Shown here piece by piece: positions 10,330 to 22,780 of a DNA stretch of 64,000 bases (position 1 is the first letter of the stretch; the number at the start of each line of letters is the position of its first letter). The stretch is from Siphonodentalium dalli. Lineage: Eukaryota > Mollusca > Scaphopoda > Gadilida > Siphonodentaliidae. The stretch covers positions 120,375,030-120,439,029 of the forward strand of contig CP136067.1 of NCBI GenBank assembly GCA_032622095.1, written 5' to 3'. The translations under genes were made by a program, and so were the position numbers. The notes beneath the pieces are model-generated. The model ran no database searches. It was not told where the DNA came from and saw only the letters and a list, made by a program, of their open reading frames with translations.

Positions 10330-12240
10330 AGCATCTATTTTTTTTCTCCAAATTGACACACAGAACAACGGCATTAAAATGGCAAACTAAGAAAATTCAA
10401 CCAAAGACTTCTGTACAGTAAGTGACATGCAATGGAGAGTGCATCAACAACAACTAAGAGCACACCTATTTTTGTCATTTGAAGAAACAGATTATTTATC
10501 TTGTTGAGGCTGGCATGAAAATGTCATGGTTAGATGTTGCGTTTAAAAAAACAGGAGACTAATTCATGTGGATAATTACCATACTTGTAAGTGGACAGTC
10601 TATGAACCTTAATACGCATGTAGCCAGAGTAGAGATTCATGGCATGATCTATCTTTTATCGAACTTACACAAGAATGTATACACGTAGAACGTGATTGCA
10701 TCCAGTGAGCACATTCTGGTATCACTGCCCCACTCCTGCTTGCCACAATTTTTGAATAGGAAGGGCCTGGTTGAATTTACAGTGGTATGATAGATCATAT
10801 GCCATTCAATGACATTTTTGTAATGTGAAGGGGTACTCTCAGGTGTCTAATAATAGAAAATGTTGCCAATGATCACTAATATTTGGCATTGAGACATTAT
10901 TAAATCAGCCTAAATCCCTACCAATCACTATTATTAGGCCATCACGATTATTATGCACCTGAGAGTTTGACTTGAGACCCCACCACAGTTCAATTCACAC
11001 CAGGTTCTCCGCTTCCGTTATTTTCCTATTTTTGAACACAGGCATGGCCCTGATAAATGGCTCATTGTGTGGATAGAAGTATTATATAGAGAGTAATCAC
11101 TTGATTGAACTGGTGACATGAAATAATTCATGAGAGGTAGGGACGTCGTACAAACACAAAATAGCCCCTGCCTCGATTGAATTTTGTTCACGTCACCAGT
11201 TCAATCAAGTGATTATTCTGTTTTTAATTATATTCCATTATAAACATCTAAGTTACCAGAAATCATAATATCACTGCCATTATACCCATGACACATAAAT
11301 TTCAATTGCGAATATAAATACATAACCTGCTGACATAATTCAAGAGTGAAATTATTATTTGTAATCACTCGAGAAATCAAGGTAGATCACAAATAGGAAT
11401 GTAATAAAGTCATTTTAAAATGTAAAGTACACTAGTACATGTATTGTGCATATAAGTGTATAGTGTGCATATACATGGCTACATGTGTATATTGTCTGGG
11501 CGAACTCAATCATCCGGACTGACATCTATGTATTCTCCCTGAATAAATGGCAATGCCAGAATTGTTAGCATCACTTACATTGAATACAGCAGTATAAATG
11601 CATGTTGGTATGTACACGAATTATTACCTTAATCCATTGCATGTACATTATTGTATCCAGTTGTTTCAATTCTGGCCCTGCGAATCAATTCGGTGTGATT
11701 CAGAATCTTTCATCTGATTTGATTCGAAATCGTATGTCCTGTTTCAAATTATTTGGAATCATTTGCACCAGTTGCATTCTCATTACTTCAACATACCGCA
11801 TTGTTTTATCAACGGATTATGATACCAATAAAACACCACACAAACAAATAACACTCACCCATGGTCAAGAGTCATGATAGGCTGCTATGATGGTCGGTCC
11901 TGCTGAATTGCTATGATGCTGGTAGGTCAAACTGATGCTTTCACACAAATGTACCGTTATTATTTCTTAAGTTGTCATTTTCGCAGTGTTTGGCAAATCC
12001 AAGCGATTTGAGAAAAAGCCAGCGCTGATGTTTTCAAATTGTATGTACCAACATTGAGTGCTTCACATTTGACTAAAAACAAATGCTTATCATTTATAAA
12101 TAGAGCCTGGTGTAAAATGTTTTACTGTGGATGTTTACGAGCATATTTCACCTCTGCACAATACAAATCATTAATAACACCATTACGATAGTAGCTCGAA
12201 GACGAGTGTGACTCGCCACACAGTAGCATTTCAGCCATGC
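10330..12240. other. central spacer of the fold-back element
   Basis: AT-rich sequence with no recognisable coding region. It contains one small inverted repeat (11095-11214). No transposase or host exon is seen. Confidence 0.5.
11095..11214. mobile_element. 120 bp MITE-like inverted repeat
   Basis: AATCACTTGATTGAACTGGT (11095) plus GAC is perfectly complementary over 23 bp to the sequence ending at 11214. The loop is about 74 bp. A small non-autonomous hairpin element is likely, but no target duplication is clear. Confidence 0.6.
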
Positions 12241-13630
12241 TCTACTCATAATTCACTTTATAACCCAATGTAATATATTGGCTTTGAATATTTGAAAAAG
12301 GAATACATGTCGTTGAATTGTCCAAAAGTTATGTACTAAATCAGTATTGACGCTCCAATACGATAAAAAATTTGTGGTAATAATAAGAAATTCCGTGAAC
12401 GCCATTGCAAAATGGGACTTGGTGTGACAAGAGTAAAGTGCACACGTGATTTTAAATGAAAAAAATGTAAGGCAAAATTGTGGAAAGAGGCACACCGTTG
12501 GATGGGGAAGTCGCACACAAAGGCATAAAATCAGCGCTATTGATATTTTCTACCAAAAAGTCTCAAACTGGCATTGCAAAATTTGATTTGCTGTGACCGA
12601 GAAAAGTGCACCATTTAGAAAGAAAACATTTTAACGTAGAATCGTGAAGTTGTGTAAAGTGGCATACCGTCGCGTGGGGAAGGCATAATATCAGCGATAT
12701 TGATAACTTCGACCAGAAAATTATCGATCGGCATCACAATATGCGAACATGTCTGACCGAGAAATATGCACCATTTAGAACGAAAGAATCAGAACGTAGT
12801 ATGGCGAAGTTGTGCAAAGTGGCATACCGTTGGTGTGGAATTCATAAAGGAAGGCACTAAATCAGTGTCATATATATTTTCGACTAGAAAGTGCCCAATG
12901 ACCATTGACAACTGAAGCCTGTGTGGTGGAATAAAAAGTGAAAAATTCAGAATGAAAAAAATCATATGTAACATCATAAAGATAGGGAACCGCCATACCG
13001 TTGGGTGGGGACATAGGACGAGTGAAGTCCGGGTCTTCAACTTAAAAGTTTGTCATTTCCATCGTTGAATGGGTCGTGGGGGCTATACGTCGAAAATGCA
13101 GAACGCCATGTGCACCAATTCAAGCGGCCTATAAATAAAAATAAATCGTATTGTGAACCTAAGAACCAATCCGCATGGTCATATTATATCATTAGTCGAT
13201 GACTGCGTCAAAGTTATTTGAAAACATTACTCAGTTTACTTACATTTGATGAGAATTGATGAGCGCAGTTTCGTTGTTGTGAAAACATGTCTGCCGACAT
13301 GCAATCGCTTCCGGGTATAGATCACATGACCGGAGATCATGTGACTGGTCGAAATGGCGATTGTCCGAGGCCGTCCCCGATGAGAGTAGCGAGATCGGAC
13401 GGTCTATGCAACAATCGGCTTATTACGCGCTATGGTTCGCTGGGCGTTTTATTTTTAGATAATGGGGTTTTCCGGTTATTTTGGGACGCATTACAAGTTG
13501 TACTGCGACCCCGATCCGGTAAAAGGTGTAGATGGAATTTCATTTCGATTATTGTCGTTGATTTTGGTTTGTGATAAGCTATGCCAATTACAAATAGAAG
13601 AAATGAAAAATATAATTTGTAAAATGCGTA

Positions 13631-14040
13631 TGTCACTTGATACGTGTTTTAAAGAGTGTAGTCTGAGACAGCCGAGTCAGCCACCGCTTCGTTAATTAGG
13701 TACTGATCGGTGTGACAGTTTGTAGTAGATCCCCTATTTACGGAGGTAAATTTGCGAAAGTCCCCGAATTCGCGGAGGTCCCCTAAAATGGTCGAAATAT
13801 GTTGATTTTAATGAGGGAACGGGTGCGTATATCTCAATTGATAAGTATTTTAAAGAGGTTAGTCGGATACAGCCGAGTCAGCCACGGTTCGTTAATTGGT
13901 GCTGATCGGTGTGACAATTTGCAGTAGGTCCCTATTTGCGGAGTTTCCGAATTCGCAGAGGTCCACTAAAATGGTCGAAATATGTTGATTTTAATGAGGG
14001 AACGGGTGCGTATATGTCAATTGATATGTATTTTAAACAA
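13631..14040. repeat. about 200 bp tandem duplication (two units plus a partial)
   Basis: Unit starts TGTCACTTGATACGTGTTTT (13631), TCTCAATTGATAAGTATTTT (13832) and a partial third at 14016. Both units contain ACAGCCGAGTCAGCCAC, CTGATCGGTGTGAC and ATGTTGATTTTAATGAGGGA. The spacings are about 201 and 184 bp. Confidence 0.85.
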
Positions 14041-14263
14041 ATAACGACACGATCATCATAATAGTGGTTTGTTCTATCAATCATATCATCACCATCATCA
14101 TAATACGGAACAAGTCTTGAGACTTTTCGTCCAATAACATTATTTGCAATGTTTGTTTACAAATATATGTATCGTCATTCGATATTTACTTGTGAGTCAC
14201 TTGAACATATTACTAACTAATTCTTGTCGTCGAACTCGAATTTTATATACTAGAAGAATGAGT

Positions 14264-14670
14264 CTATGTATATTTTGAATTGATCGAGTGTTGGAGCCTC
14301 AACGGCGTGAAGAAATATTTTCCTATGGCCTTGTTAAGAATGGGCATCTGTAGCTTTTTATTATGTCCTCTTGTTCTTCCTGATGAATGTCTTTCTAATG
14401 GGTCACAGGCATTGATATTGTAATGACCATTCAACAGTTTATATACCTCGCTTAGATCTCCTCTAAATCTTAGATATTTTAAAGACATCAGATTGAGTCT
14501 TATCATTCGGTCTCGGTAGCATAGAGTTTTGATTTGACGAACTAGTTTCGTTGCTTTTCTTTGTATTTCTCTAACACAATGATTTGATATTTGTGATGTG
14601 GGCTCCATGCAGAGTTACAGTATTCGATGATAGGTCTGACCATGCTTATGTAGAGCGATTAGAAAGTGTC
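14264..14670 (-). pseudogene. CR1/Jockey-like LINE reverse transcriptase, C-terminal part
   Basis: Minus strand from about 14665: SLYISMVRPIIEYCNSAWSP, then a one-base shift, then EIQRKATKLVRQIKTLCYRD, RLNLMSLKYLRFRGDLSEVY, KLLNG and further sequence to a stop near 14264. The series (VRPIIEYCNSAWSP; IQRKATKLV; YRDRL; LxSLxYLRxRGDLxExYKLLNG) is characteristic of the region just after the RT palm in CR1/L2/Jockey-type LINEs. It contains a frameshift and no upstream RT, so it is a 5'-truncated dead copy. It belongs to a different LINE family from the cysteine-tail copies. Confidence 0.88.
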
Positions 14671-15189
14671 GATGTCCAAGTTCATGAAAGTTCTATTGCC
14701 TATGCCGATGATTTGAGAAGCTATATTGTTTTAGGATATTGTAGGAAGGCTAATCTGGCCGTGTCAAATTGAGCTATAGCGATGGGATATCTCCCAGGAC
14801 AACACATTTCGGGTTTTCGCGGGGTGTGTATTCGATAGATGTCTGATAGTTGCAGTATGTAACTATTATGACCGCGTTAATTGCTTTCGATGTTTAGGTA
14901 TGAACAATTGCTGGGCCACTCTTGAAGATTTTATGGCGGGAACATAATGCCTTCGATTTTTGACCCGCATTCAGAGGCTTTCTGGTGTGGTGAATGAGAA
15001 ACCTGCAGTAATAAGCCGTAGTTTTTTATAATAATTTGAAGTTTCAACAGAATTATGAGGCGGTATATTCATGTAACCAATATATTTATATATTGTTTAT
15101 AATTTATATTTATGCCTAATAATATGATGTTGAGGGCGTTACCATTTCTGATTATGGTTTTATTATATTAGTTTAGCAGTTTGCTTTTT

Positions 15190-15258
15190 AAGGACGACCA
15201 ACTGGACGCAGCCCAGCCGCGTACTTGTTGCGTAGCAACGCATGCGCTGGTCGTCCTT
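15190..15258. repeat. short inverted repeat
   Basis: AAGGACGACCA and TGGTCGTCCTT bound a 69 bp stretch. It is followed at 15280-15345 by three copies of a 22-24 bp unit containing GCCGCCATCTTGAATTTGAG. Confidence 0.5.
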
Positions 15259-15539
15259 GTACTAAGTTCGCTTTTCAACATGAGCGCCACCATCTTGAAT
15301 TTGAGACGCCGCCATCTTGAATTTGAGACGCCGCCATCTTGGAAACGTCATTGCATTTAAAAAACTACAAAATGTAACTTTTTATATAGCCAACATAACA
15401 GTATTTATTGCGTGAAGGTATTACATGGTTTATAATTTAAACAATAATCATTACTTTAATCATAAATATTGTCGACCGGACTTAGTAGTCCCGTACCTGG
15501 CTCAGACACTCCGCTCACTTATTAATAATAATAATACAA

Positions 15540-15800
15540 CCCACATCCGTCACCGATTGTCAGTAAATACTTCATATGGATCTTCGAGGTGACCATTAGA
15601 TGTGAGCCATAAAATTTGTCCAATTTTCGTTAAAAAACATGGCAGCCATCTTGGATTTCAAATTTGAATCCATCGGCAACTGACATTTATTGGAGAAATG
15701 GTTATAAACATTACTGGCTGCTCGTGATCTAGATGGGAGCCATCGAATTTGAACGATATTCAATCTATCTTATGCCGGCAGCCATCTTGGATTTTACTCT
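15540..15800 (-). repeat. AAGATGGCCGC dispersed repeat copy, reverse
   Basis: Reverse-orientation copy with GGCAGCCATCTTGGATTT, GATGGGAGCCATCGAATTTG and TCATATGGATCTTCGAGGTG. It contains no gene. Confidence 0.8.
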
Positions 15801-16312
15801 TTGTATCACTGAATATTTTAGCATGCCCTACTGTCAACAGTTTTCACAAACTCCATACAGCGCCCTCTACGTTATCACTGCGATATAACACTGCCACAAG
15901 GATGGTACTTTGCAGACGATAAATCTATTATTACATATCGTCGCGGAACTGTATTTAGTCACCTATTATCTTGTTTTGACCACCAAATTTGTTTTAAAGT
16001 TTGCAATAATGGTAATTATTTCGGTAATGGTAAGAACAATATGAACTGAGCCAGACATAGACAATTTTAATCCTAAAACATAAGAACTAAAAACACGTAA
16101 GAAATCCTTACCAATTAATGTCCTTATGGCAGTGGTATCTCAGCGGAGCGATGGGAGATAACTCTGCCTGGAGTTTGCAGTTTTCATCCAATTGATACCA
16201 ACCTTCACATTACTCTTCGGGTTGACATCTGATATTATTTAAACATTTCAACCTTACGTATTCTTTATCGCTCCATTGATATCTTCAAGGTTACTTTTTG
16301 AAAACCCATATT

Positions 16313-16463
16313 CAAGCCTTGAAATAGTGTGCCTTTCATTTGCAGAATGAGGTCCCCAGAGGGTGAATTTGGTGATACTAGCCCGCTATGCGGGGTAGCA
16401 TCACTAAATTCACCCTCTGGGGACCTCATTCTGCAAATGACAGACACACTATTTCAAGGCTTG
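16313..16463. mobile_element. hAT-type fold-back MITE (type H2), single hairpin
   Basis: A 151 bp near-perfect palindrome starting CAAGCCTTGAAATAGTGTG and ending in its complement, with inner arms GCAGAATGAGGTCCCCAGAG. It is flanked by perfect 8 bp direct repeats CCCATATT (16305-16312 and 16464-16471), the target duplication length of hAT transposons. Non-coding. Confidence 0.92.
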
Positions 16464-17169
16464 CCCATATTACTCATTGGCAATGCTTGATAAATAAGTT
16501 GGCGATTTCATTCTCCGCAGAGTCTGTTTGTGTTAAAAGGCAACCAGCTGAGAATAAAAATAGATGTTCTCTAATTCCTTATATTTTTGGCTAATATATG
16601 TAAATAAGCACAAGACTACGAAAGCATTTCTCCATGGCTTATCAACTTAAAACTTGATCATGCTTGAAAGAGTTCACATATTTTGCTTGAAGCTTATTCA
16701 GGGCCTACATGTCGGCTGCAGGACCGATGTCGTTACTGACCTGCTAGGAACATACCAACTTAATTCAAGTTAGTATCGATGCCAGACAGATTTCACTCGT
16801 TGGAGCCATTTGTCGACTAACGCCTGGAAAGACTTGTAAAACAATCTTTTACTCACTGAACCCGACAACCACCTTTATTGGTGAAGTATTCTCATTACTC
16901 GACGGATGCAGTACATGTATATGAATACATCGGGTCTGGCATATTCCCATCGAAAGAGTCATGGAAGCCGCTAACGAGAAATAATATTCGAAACACAACC
17001 GAGTCAGATTGAAAAATAAAAACAGACATTGACCCATCATTCAATAGGTTTCGGAATGTACATGACAACCTGAACATGTCTGATGTTTTGGCGACTCTGT
17101 CGAAAATGTTCATATAATAAACATTAACAGTTCGTATGATCGATGCAACAACGTACTTTGTCCTTCCAT

Positions 17170-17519
17170 GACGGGAGCTGCGCTGGCGCATCATTAAATA
17201 CCCGGTGCCAGTGCATTTTCTTATATAATGCGAGTCGACCATAGGTCGCCTCGCACATATAAAAGAATGCATTGGCCTAACAAAATTTATATTATTTTTT
17301 ATATAATTGTTAAAAAGTGTAAGAGAAAATAAAAAAAATGATCAAAAATTGTTAAAGAATGTAAGAACTATAATGATCAAAAATTGTTAAAGAATGTAAG
17401 AAAAATTTATAAAAATAATGCATTCTCTTATATATGCGATGCGACCTAAGGTCGACTCGCATGTTTAAGAGAATGCATTGGCACATGGTCTTTAATGCTG
17501 CGCCAACGCAGCTCCCGTC
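17170..17519. mobile_element. double-hairpin (H1) element with GACGGGAGCTGCG arms
   Basis: The outer arms GACGGGAGCTGCGCTGGCGC (17170) and GCGCCAACGCAGCTCCCGTC (to 17519) are complementary. H1 hairpins lie at 17208-17275 and 17416-17481 in opposite orientation. A duplicated AATGATCAAAAATTGTTAAA stretch lies between them. Preceding CCTTCCAT recalls the CCCTTTCAT start of the TTAA elements, but no TTAA remains. Confidence 0.8.
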
Positions 17520-17555
17520 AAACGGAGCACTAATCCAGTTTCCCAACTGCTATAA

Positions 17556-18807
17556 GGGTACGTTCATACGCTGGCAATATTGCACTGCAAACTGCAAAAA
17601 TGCCAGCTGCAAAATTGCCAAAACGGATTAATTTCTGCCCGCTGTCAACAAATCAGCGTTAGTAGTGATCAATGAACGATAGCCGTTTTGCGTGATTGAT
17701 GAGCTGTTTGCAATATATTAGAACACGATGCGTGTTGGTATTCTTAGGCCAGTCAAAATAATGTCACTTGACATGTTGGAATGTGATATCGCCACGGCCA
17801 GCTCTCTCGCTGGGATGCTGCGCATATATGAGTACAATAAACGTCACATAGACAGGAGATGGTGGGTCCGCACTTGACTCAACGAAGATAACCGACGAAT
17901 TCTAATCTTCCCGGGTATCATCCCAAACTCCAAACTTGTCATTCCAATAATTTTAGTCACAAACTCGTTGGTCTTCATGTTAAGCAAAAAAATAAGTTAA
18001 GAAAACCGAGGGGGTGGTGCTGATGTTAAACAAAACAAAGAAATCAAATAAATAGTAACACAAGTTAATCAAAAGTACACAATATATTGTTATTCAAATG
18101 GCATGAATAATTATATAGGCCCATATATGATTTATCAATGCCAAAGACTAACATCCCATTGTCCCTACTGTTAGACCCTGCCCCTACCACCACGACACAA
18201 GCAGTCACTTTTAAACCACTACAATTACATCGATATCGCAGTCTGGGTAGATGGTGTTGGCACGTATTCGAACCCCAGCTTGATCTGAATTGAGTTATAT
18301 CTCAATGTGCCATTCTGATCGACACATGACCATTTCGATAACAATTGAGAATTTGTACACGCTCACATTTGAATCAATGCATGGATACTCATAGTGAGTG
18401 TTGCCACCACCTCCCCTATAGCTCCCATGTGTATGACTCGGGAATAATCACTGTTGGTACTCTTTGTATCATGCCATATCATCATATCCTCATATAACGA
18501 AGATCCGTACACATGTATAATTAAGTGTGTGTGAGAATCACAGAGAACACACCCCGATCCCATTCGATCGTATCAAGGACGGTACAGACACAATCAAGTA
18601 GTGTTAGCGGCCTTGAGTTGTGGCCACAGACGGAGAGGTATACGCCGTTATCATATATCACCGTTGATTATTGACGACCAGCCACGACCCAGCACGAGCT
18701 TGTCGGTAGCTGGCAAAAATGCCAGCTAACAAAACAAAATAAAACAACCTTTGCAGCTGGCATTTTTGCAGTTTGCAGTGCAATATTGCCAGCGTATGAA
18801 CGTACCA
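17556..18807. mobile_element. TIR element, GGGTACGTTCATACG ends, TAA target site
   Basis: GGGTACGTTCATACGCTGGC at 17556 is mirrored for about 56 bp by the sequence ending at 18807. TAA flanks both sides (17553-17555, 18808-18810), a 3 bp duplication fitting PIF/Harbinger-type elements. The interior (1.25 kb) has no recognisable transposase, so it is non-autonomous. Confidence 0.85.
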
Positions 18808-18934
18808 TAACACGCACTTTGATAAAGTCAGTTTTCGTTCTCATTGAATGCAGTTCCCTGACAACAATACGAAACAATGTGTGTTTTGATATTATTGATC
18901 GTTATGGCGTAGATAGAGGATCTCAAACGAGTTA

Positions 18935-19043
18935 CTATTTTATACGGAATTTATCAACCGAGTTCACTAAATTCGATTTGAGCCGAGGTTTACCGAGGCC
19001 CAAATAAAATTTAGTGGACGAGGTTGATAAATTACGTATAGAA
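18935..19043. repeat. imperfect 109 bp inverted repeat
   Basis: GGAATTTATCAACCGAGTTC and ACTAAATT pair with AATTTAGTGGACGAGGTTGA and TAAATT. No target duplication was seen. Confidence 0.5.
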
Positions 19044-19417
19044 TAGAACGAGTTTCAGATACTTTTTATCACATGATCGTATAATCGCTAAAATTTTATC
19101 GAAAAGAACAATAATTAACTGCATGCAGCCAGCGAACTGCGAACTTTGGCCCAAGGAGCAGCGTGACGTCATTGCACGCGACGATATTACACGTGTCTAT
19201 TACGCTCGAATATTACATAGGAAAATAGTGCTAATCATGTGATAAAATGATTTATTATGATTGAAGGTCTTTCAATGAACGAAATGATCTTGCTTCATTT
19301 GACTCATATTATTGGCGATATGTAAACAACAGTTGATGATATAGATGCCTTTCTCAACTTGATGGTAACAATAACAGCCAAATTACGGATGTAGTACAAC
19401 GCACTCCTGCAGAGATA

Positions 19418-20219
19418 CAGTAATGCCCTATAGGCCAGGCAAATATGGACATAGGTGTCGCCTGGAGAGGGAATTTATGAGACCTACATTTTTGGTTAGC
19501 GTAAATACTAAACTTTCGGAATCCGTATGTTGGATTTGTCACATAGGCGGACTTTTTTCTCACCGCGTGGTTTTCTTGAGGCACCCGATGAAAAAATCGG
19601 TCATTTTTTAAATAAAGCCGACATTTTTGACAGAGCATTTTCACACATTTTGAGAAGAAATATTCGTCCAATTTTGATACCTGCGGGTGGGGCGATAACC
19701 AGAGTAGGGTAAAACATGTAACAATTGAATCTAGGAATTGCAGTAATGACGTCATGTGACGTCAAATAATATTTTGGGTGAGACAAATATGACGATTCAC
19801 GCACAGCGTTGTCTTTCGTTTCTTTTAAATCATAAAGTAAGACTGGTATGCCACATTGTTTTATACCATGCATGGGAAACTACTACCAATTGGCTATATT
19901 GTGATATATAACTTATCGCTGCAGGCCGCATTATTTTTTATCAGAGGCAGAAAAATCAACCCTCCCCTAAAGTTAAGATGCGCCATGATGTGGTATAAGG
20001 CACACATAACTCACGGTTACATGTCAATAGGCTTAATTAACACAACGGCCGTTGAAAGTCTGCTAAAGAATGTAATAATATATAATGTTCTGTCTACAAA
20101 CTGGAACATTAACGAGAACTTTCCGACGAATGGCAACAAGCCATATTTCCGACTAAATCCTGAAAAGTTACCCATAATTCTGCTGTGGTTAAAGGAATCA
20201 ATTACTTAGGGCATTACTG
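19418..20219. mobile_element. TA-flanked element, CAGTAATGCCCTA ends (Tc1/mariner-like target)
   Basis: CAGTAATGCCCTA (19418) and TAGGGCATTACTG (to 20219), flanked by TA on both sides (19416-19417, 20220-20221). The CAGT start and TA target are those of Tc1/mariner-type elements. The right 70 bp (CCGACTAAATCCTGAAAAGT, ATTCTGCTGTGGTTAAAGGA) matches the element at 61413-61568, while the left interior differs. No DDE motif is visible in the open frame that runs into the right end. Confidence 0.8.
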
Positions 20220-20395
20220 TATACTTCCCAGCCTATTGAATAAACCAAATCAGGCAGCCCAAACAAAAAATAGAAGACATTTCTATACTAATCAAATACG
20301 CTCAACCACGGGCGTACAATATACATCTTGACTAGACAGTATGCACTAGACTGATGCTAGCATTGACCGATATATTATACTTAACTGTAAGTCAC

Positions 20396-20845
20396 CAACA
20401 TCAGCATCATCATCATCATCACCCCTAACAACATTGTTATCATTATCATCGTCATCGTCGTCGTCATCATCTGCATCATTATCAACTTCGTCGTCATCAT
20501 CGTCGTCGTCATCATCATCATCATCGTCATCATCATCATCATTATCATCGTCGTCGTCGTCATCATTATCAACTTCGTCGCCACCATCACCATTGACACG
20601 CACATCTTCGCCGTCATCACCATCATCATCATCATCATCAGCAATATCTTCAACATAATCAACATTATGTCATCGTCGTCATCATTATCATCATCATCAT
20701 CATCATAAACATCACCATCGTCATCATTATCATCATCAACAACAACAACATCATCATCATCAAATTCCTCGTCTTCAGCATCATCACCTTCAACAATAAC
20801 ATCGTCAGCATCATCATCGTCGCCGTTTTCAACACAACATTGACA
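20396..20845. repeat. (CAT)n/(CGT)n trinucleotide microsatellite
   Basis: About 450 bp dominated by CAT, CGT and CAA triplets on the plus strand. It lacks the strand switch and the flanking inverted repeats of the 1.1-2.75 kb array. Asp-rich open frames on the minus strand arise from the triplets. Confidence 0.9.
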
Positions 20846-21336
20846 AGTATAAGATTTGCGTATGGTTTCTGGGGAGCGAAACTGCACCAGTACACAGAAT
20901 CAGCTACGTGTAGGTTATTCGTTAAACGCCAATTCTTTCAAGCAAATCAATTCGACTGAGAAAAGCTGCTCAATATTGCAGAGCCCTTTTCAAAACGTTT
21001 TCATAACAGCACACAACCCCATCGGCACGGCAAAACCAGAGCACCATCATGTATATCATGCGATAAAATACAATAACATAATTATGCTTTGAATCATATA
21101 GTTCATCGAATTTGTTATTTCAGCACGATACATTCAGAATTTTTTAATCTCAAATCGCCGGACGTGTCCGGTATAACAGAGTGTAGTTATGAATACACGT
21201 CAATATATACAAATAGATGGTAATGCTGTTGAAAGCAATATATATAGTTCAATAATCATGTGCACGTTCGGGAAGGGTGTGATGTGGGCGTACGTGAGGT
21301 GATTTAGTTGGGGTGTGTGCTTCAAGGTTCGCGTGG

Positions 21337-22163
21337 TTATGCCACAGGGGGCTCCATTAGGCGGAGGGCGTCTCGGATGAACATACTAAGATTGGTGAGG
21401 GTTCTTTTATTTGTGCACGTGAAGAGGGCATTGAGTTTGTGGGCATTTGGACGCGTGTAGTAGTATGATTTAAGATATTTTCGTCTCAAATCGCATAGTT
21501 TTTCACATTTGAGTATGATAAGGTATTCATCACCAAGTTCAACGTCGCACAGCGTGCATTTTCGATCGGAGTAGTCTTTTTTTGCCCACGATCCGGATTC
21601 GATCGGTAAGTTATGATTTCTTGTACGAAATTTAATCAGACGCCTTACTACTGTTTGGTTTTCTATAATGAGAGATATATTTCCTTTGAAAAGTCAGTCT
21701 TGATGATTCTGTAGAAGGCACATTTATTGGATTTTACTATATCACCATGCCATGATTGCACAAATGCGTCTTGTATTCGATCTTTGATGAGTCTATTGAA
21801 AGATGGTGGGTTGATAGTTGCTTGGTCTATCCAAATAATGGATAGGCCGAGATTATTTAGGCTTGTTCGTATAAAGTCAATCCAACCATGTCTCCAGTTG
21901 TTTGTGCAGTGGTAGCTATACAGTGCTTAATAGAGTATAAGTGGGAGTCTATTGCACTGCATGTTCCTAAGTTTATTCCAATATGTTAGACATCGTAGTT
22001 GTATATTTTGGCTAATTGGGCATATACCCGTCTCCCCATAAATAAAACATGTATTTGTGGTTTTGCGCAGGTTAAGTGCAAATTTAAGAAACCAGATTTC
22101 TAGCTTTTCTAGGCAGGTGGTGTTTTCAAAACCCCATACTTTGTCAAGACGGATTTGAGTATA
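21337..22163 (-). pseudogene. LINE RT C-terminus and cysteine tail, nearly open
   Basis: The minus strand is almost continuously readable: FIYGETGICPISQNIQLRCL near 22050, NWRHGWIDFIRTSLNNLGLS near 21870, IQDAFVQSWHGDIVKSN near 21760, a stop near 21663, then FRTRNHNLPIESGSW, YSDRKCTLCDVELGDEYLIIL and a stop codon at 21337-21339. Order and motifs (YGExGxxP; FRxRNHNLPIExGxW; CTxCD; DEYxxxLKC) define the 3' coding end of a non-LTR retrotransposon. Only a few lesions are visible, so this is the youngest LINE piece in the window. Its 5' side is cut by the double-hairpin element that begins at 22164. About 200 bp below 21337 is presumably its 3' UTR. Confidence 0.88.
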
Positions 22164-22623
22164 TGTGACCCGCCATATCAAATCCAGTCGTAAGTCGGGA
22201 TTTTTTTTACCCTGTGCCAATGCATTCTCTTATATATGAGAGTCGACCATAGGTCGCCTCGCATATATAAGAGAATGCATTGGCCTAACAATGTTTTACA
22301 ATTTTAATAAATTTTTCTTGTATTCTTTAACAATTTTATAATTTCACCCATACAGAGCCCCAGACAAACACGAGCAGACGACACTCTTCTATATGCTTCT
22401 ATATATGTGTGGGGCTCCCTGCAGGGTAATGGATGTTTTTTATTGTATGTCCTAAAAATTGTAAGAAACATTTATTTAAAAAAAAATGATAAAAAATTGT
22501 TAGGCCAATGCATTCTCTTATATATGCGAGGCGACATATGGTCGACTCGCATATATAAGAGAATGCATTGGCACAGGGTAAAAAAATCCCGACTTACGAC
22601 TGGATTTGATATGGCGGGTCACA
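22164..22623. mobile_element. TA-flanked double-hairpin (H1) element inserted beside LINE
   Basis: The arms TGTGACCCGCCATATCAAAT and CCAGTCGTAAGTCGGGA at 22164 are mirrored to 22623, with TA on both sides. H1 hairpins are at 22217-22283 and 22505-22571. The middle carries CAGAGCCCCAGACAAACACG and a GTGTGGGGCTC counterpart. The copy at 34770-35228 is nearly identical, so both moved recently. Confidence 0.88.
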
Positions 22624-22780
22624 TATCTCGTTCCGAAAACGAATTAGTCGCCTCTAGACGTCGATTCGTACACATATACACTGACCTTAATTTGCCGTTC
22701 AAAGATACCATATACCACGATGTGAACAAACAAACAAAATGTTTTGTAAACGGATTCTATGTTTGAATAGAAAGGTCTCA

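Larger units (their letters stand above)
9216..13403. mobile_element. giant fold-back element, about 1 kb arms made of tandem units
   Basis: From 9216 (ACCGTCCGATCTCGCTACTC) the sequence runs inverted to the sequence ending at 13403, and similarity continues inward to about 10265 and 12400. Shared blocks include CATGTGATCTATACCCGGAA, GAATTGGTGCACATGGCGTT and CCATTTCGACCAGTCACATG. Each arm consists of about five diverged 170-190 bp units bearing CCCAACGGT..TGCC and TTTTCTAGTCGAAAATAT motifs. GCAACAA flanks both sides (9210-9216 and 13408-13414), a possible target duplication offset by 4 bp. No transposase is readable in the 2 kb centre. This matches the Foldback/Galileo-like architecture. Confidence 0.8.

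Noticed and set aside
20346-20887. Asp/Ser-rich open frames
   Set aside because: Same triplet-repeat artefact as in the 1-2.7 kb array.
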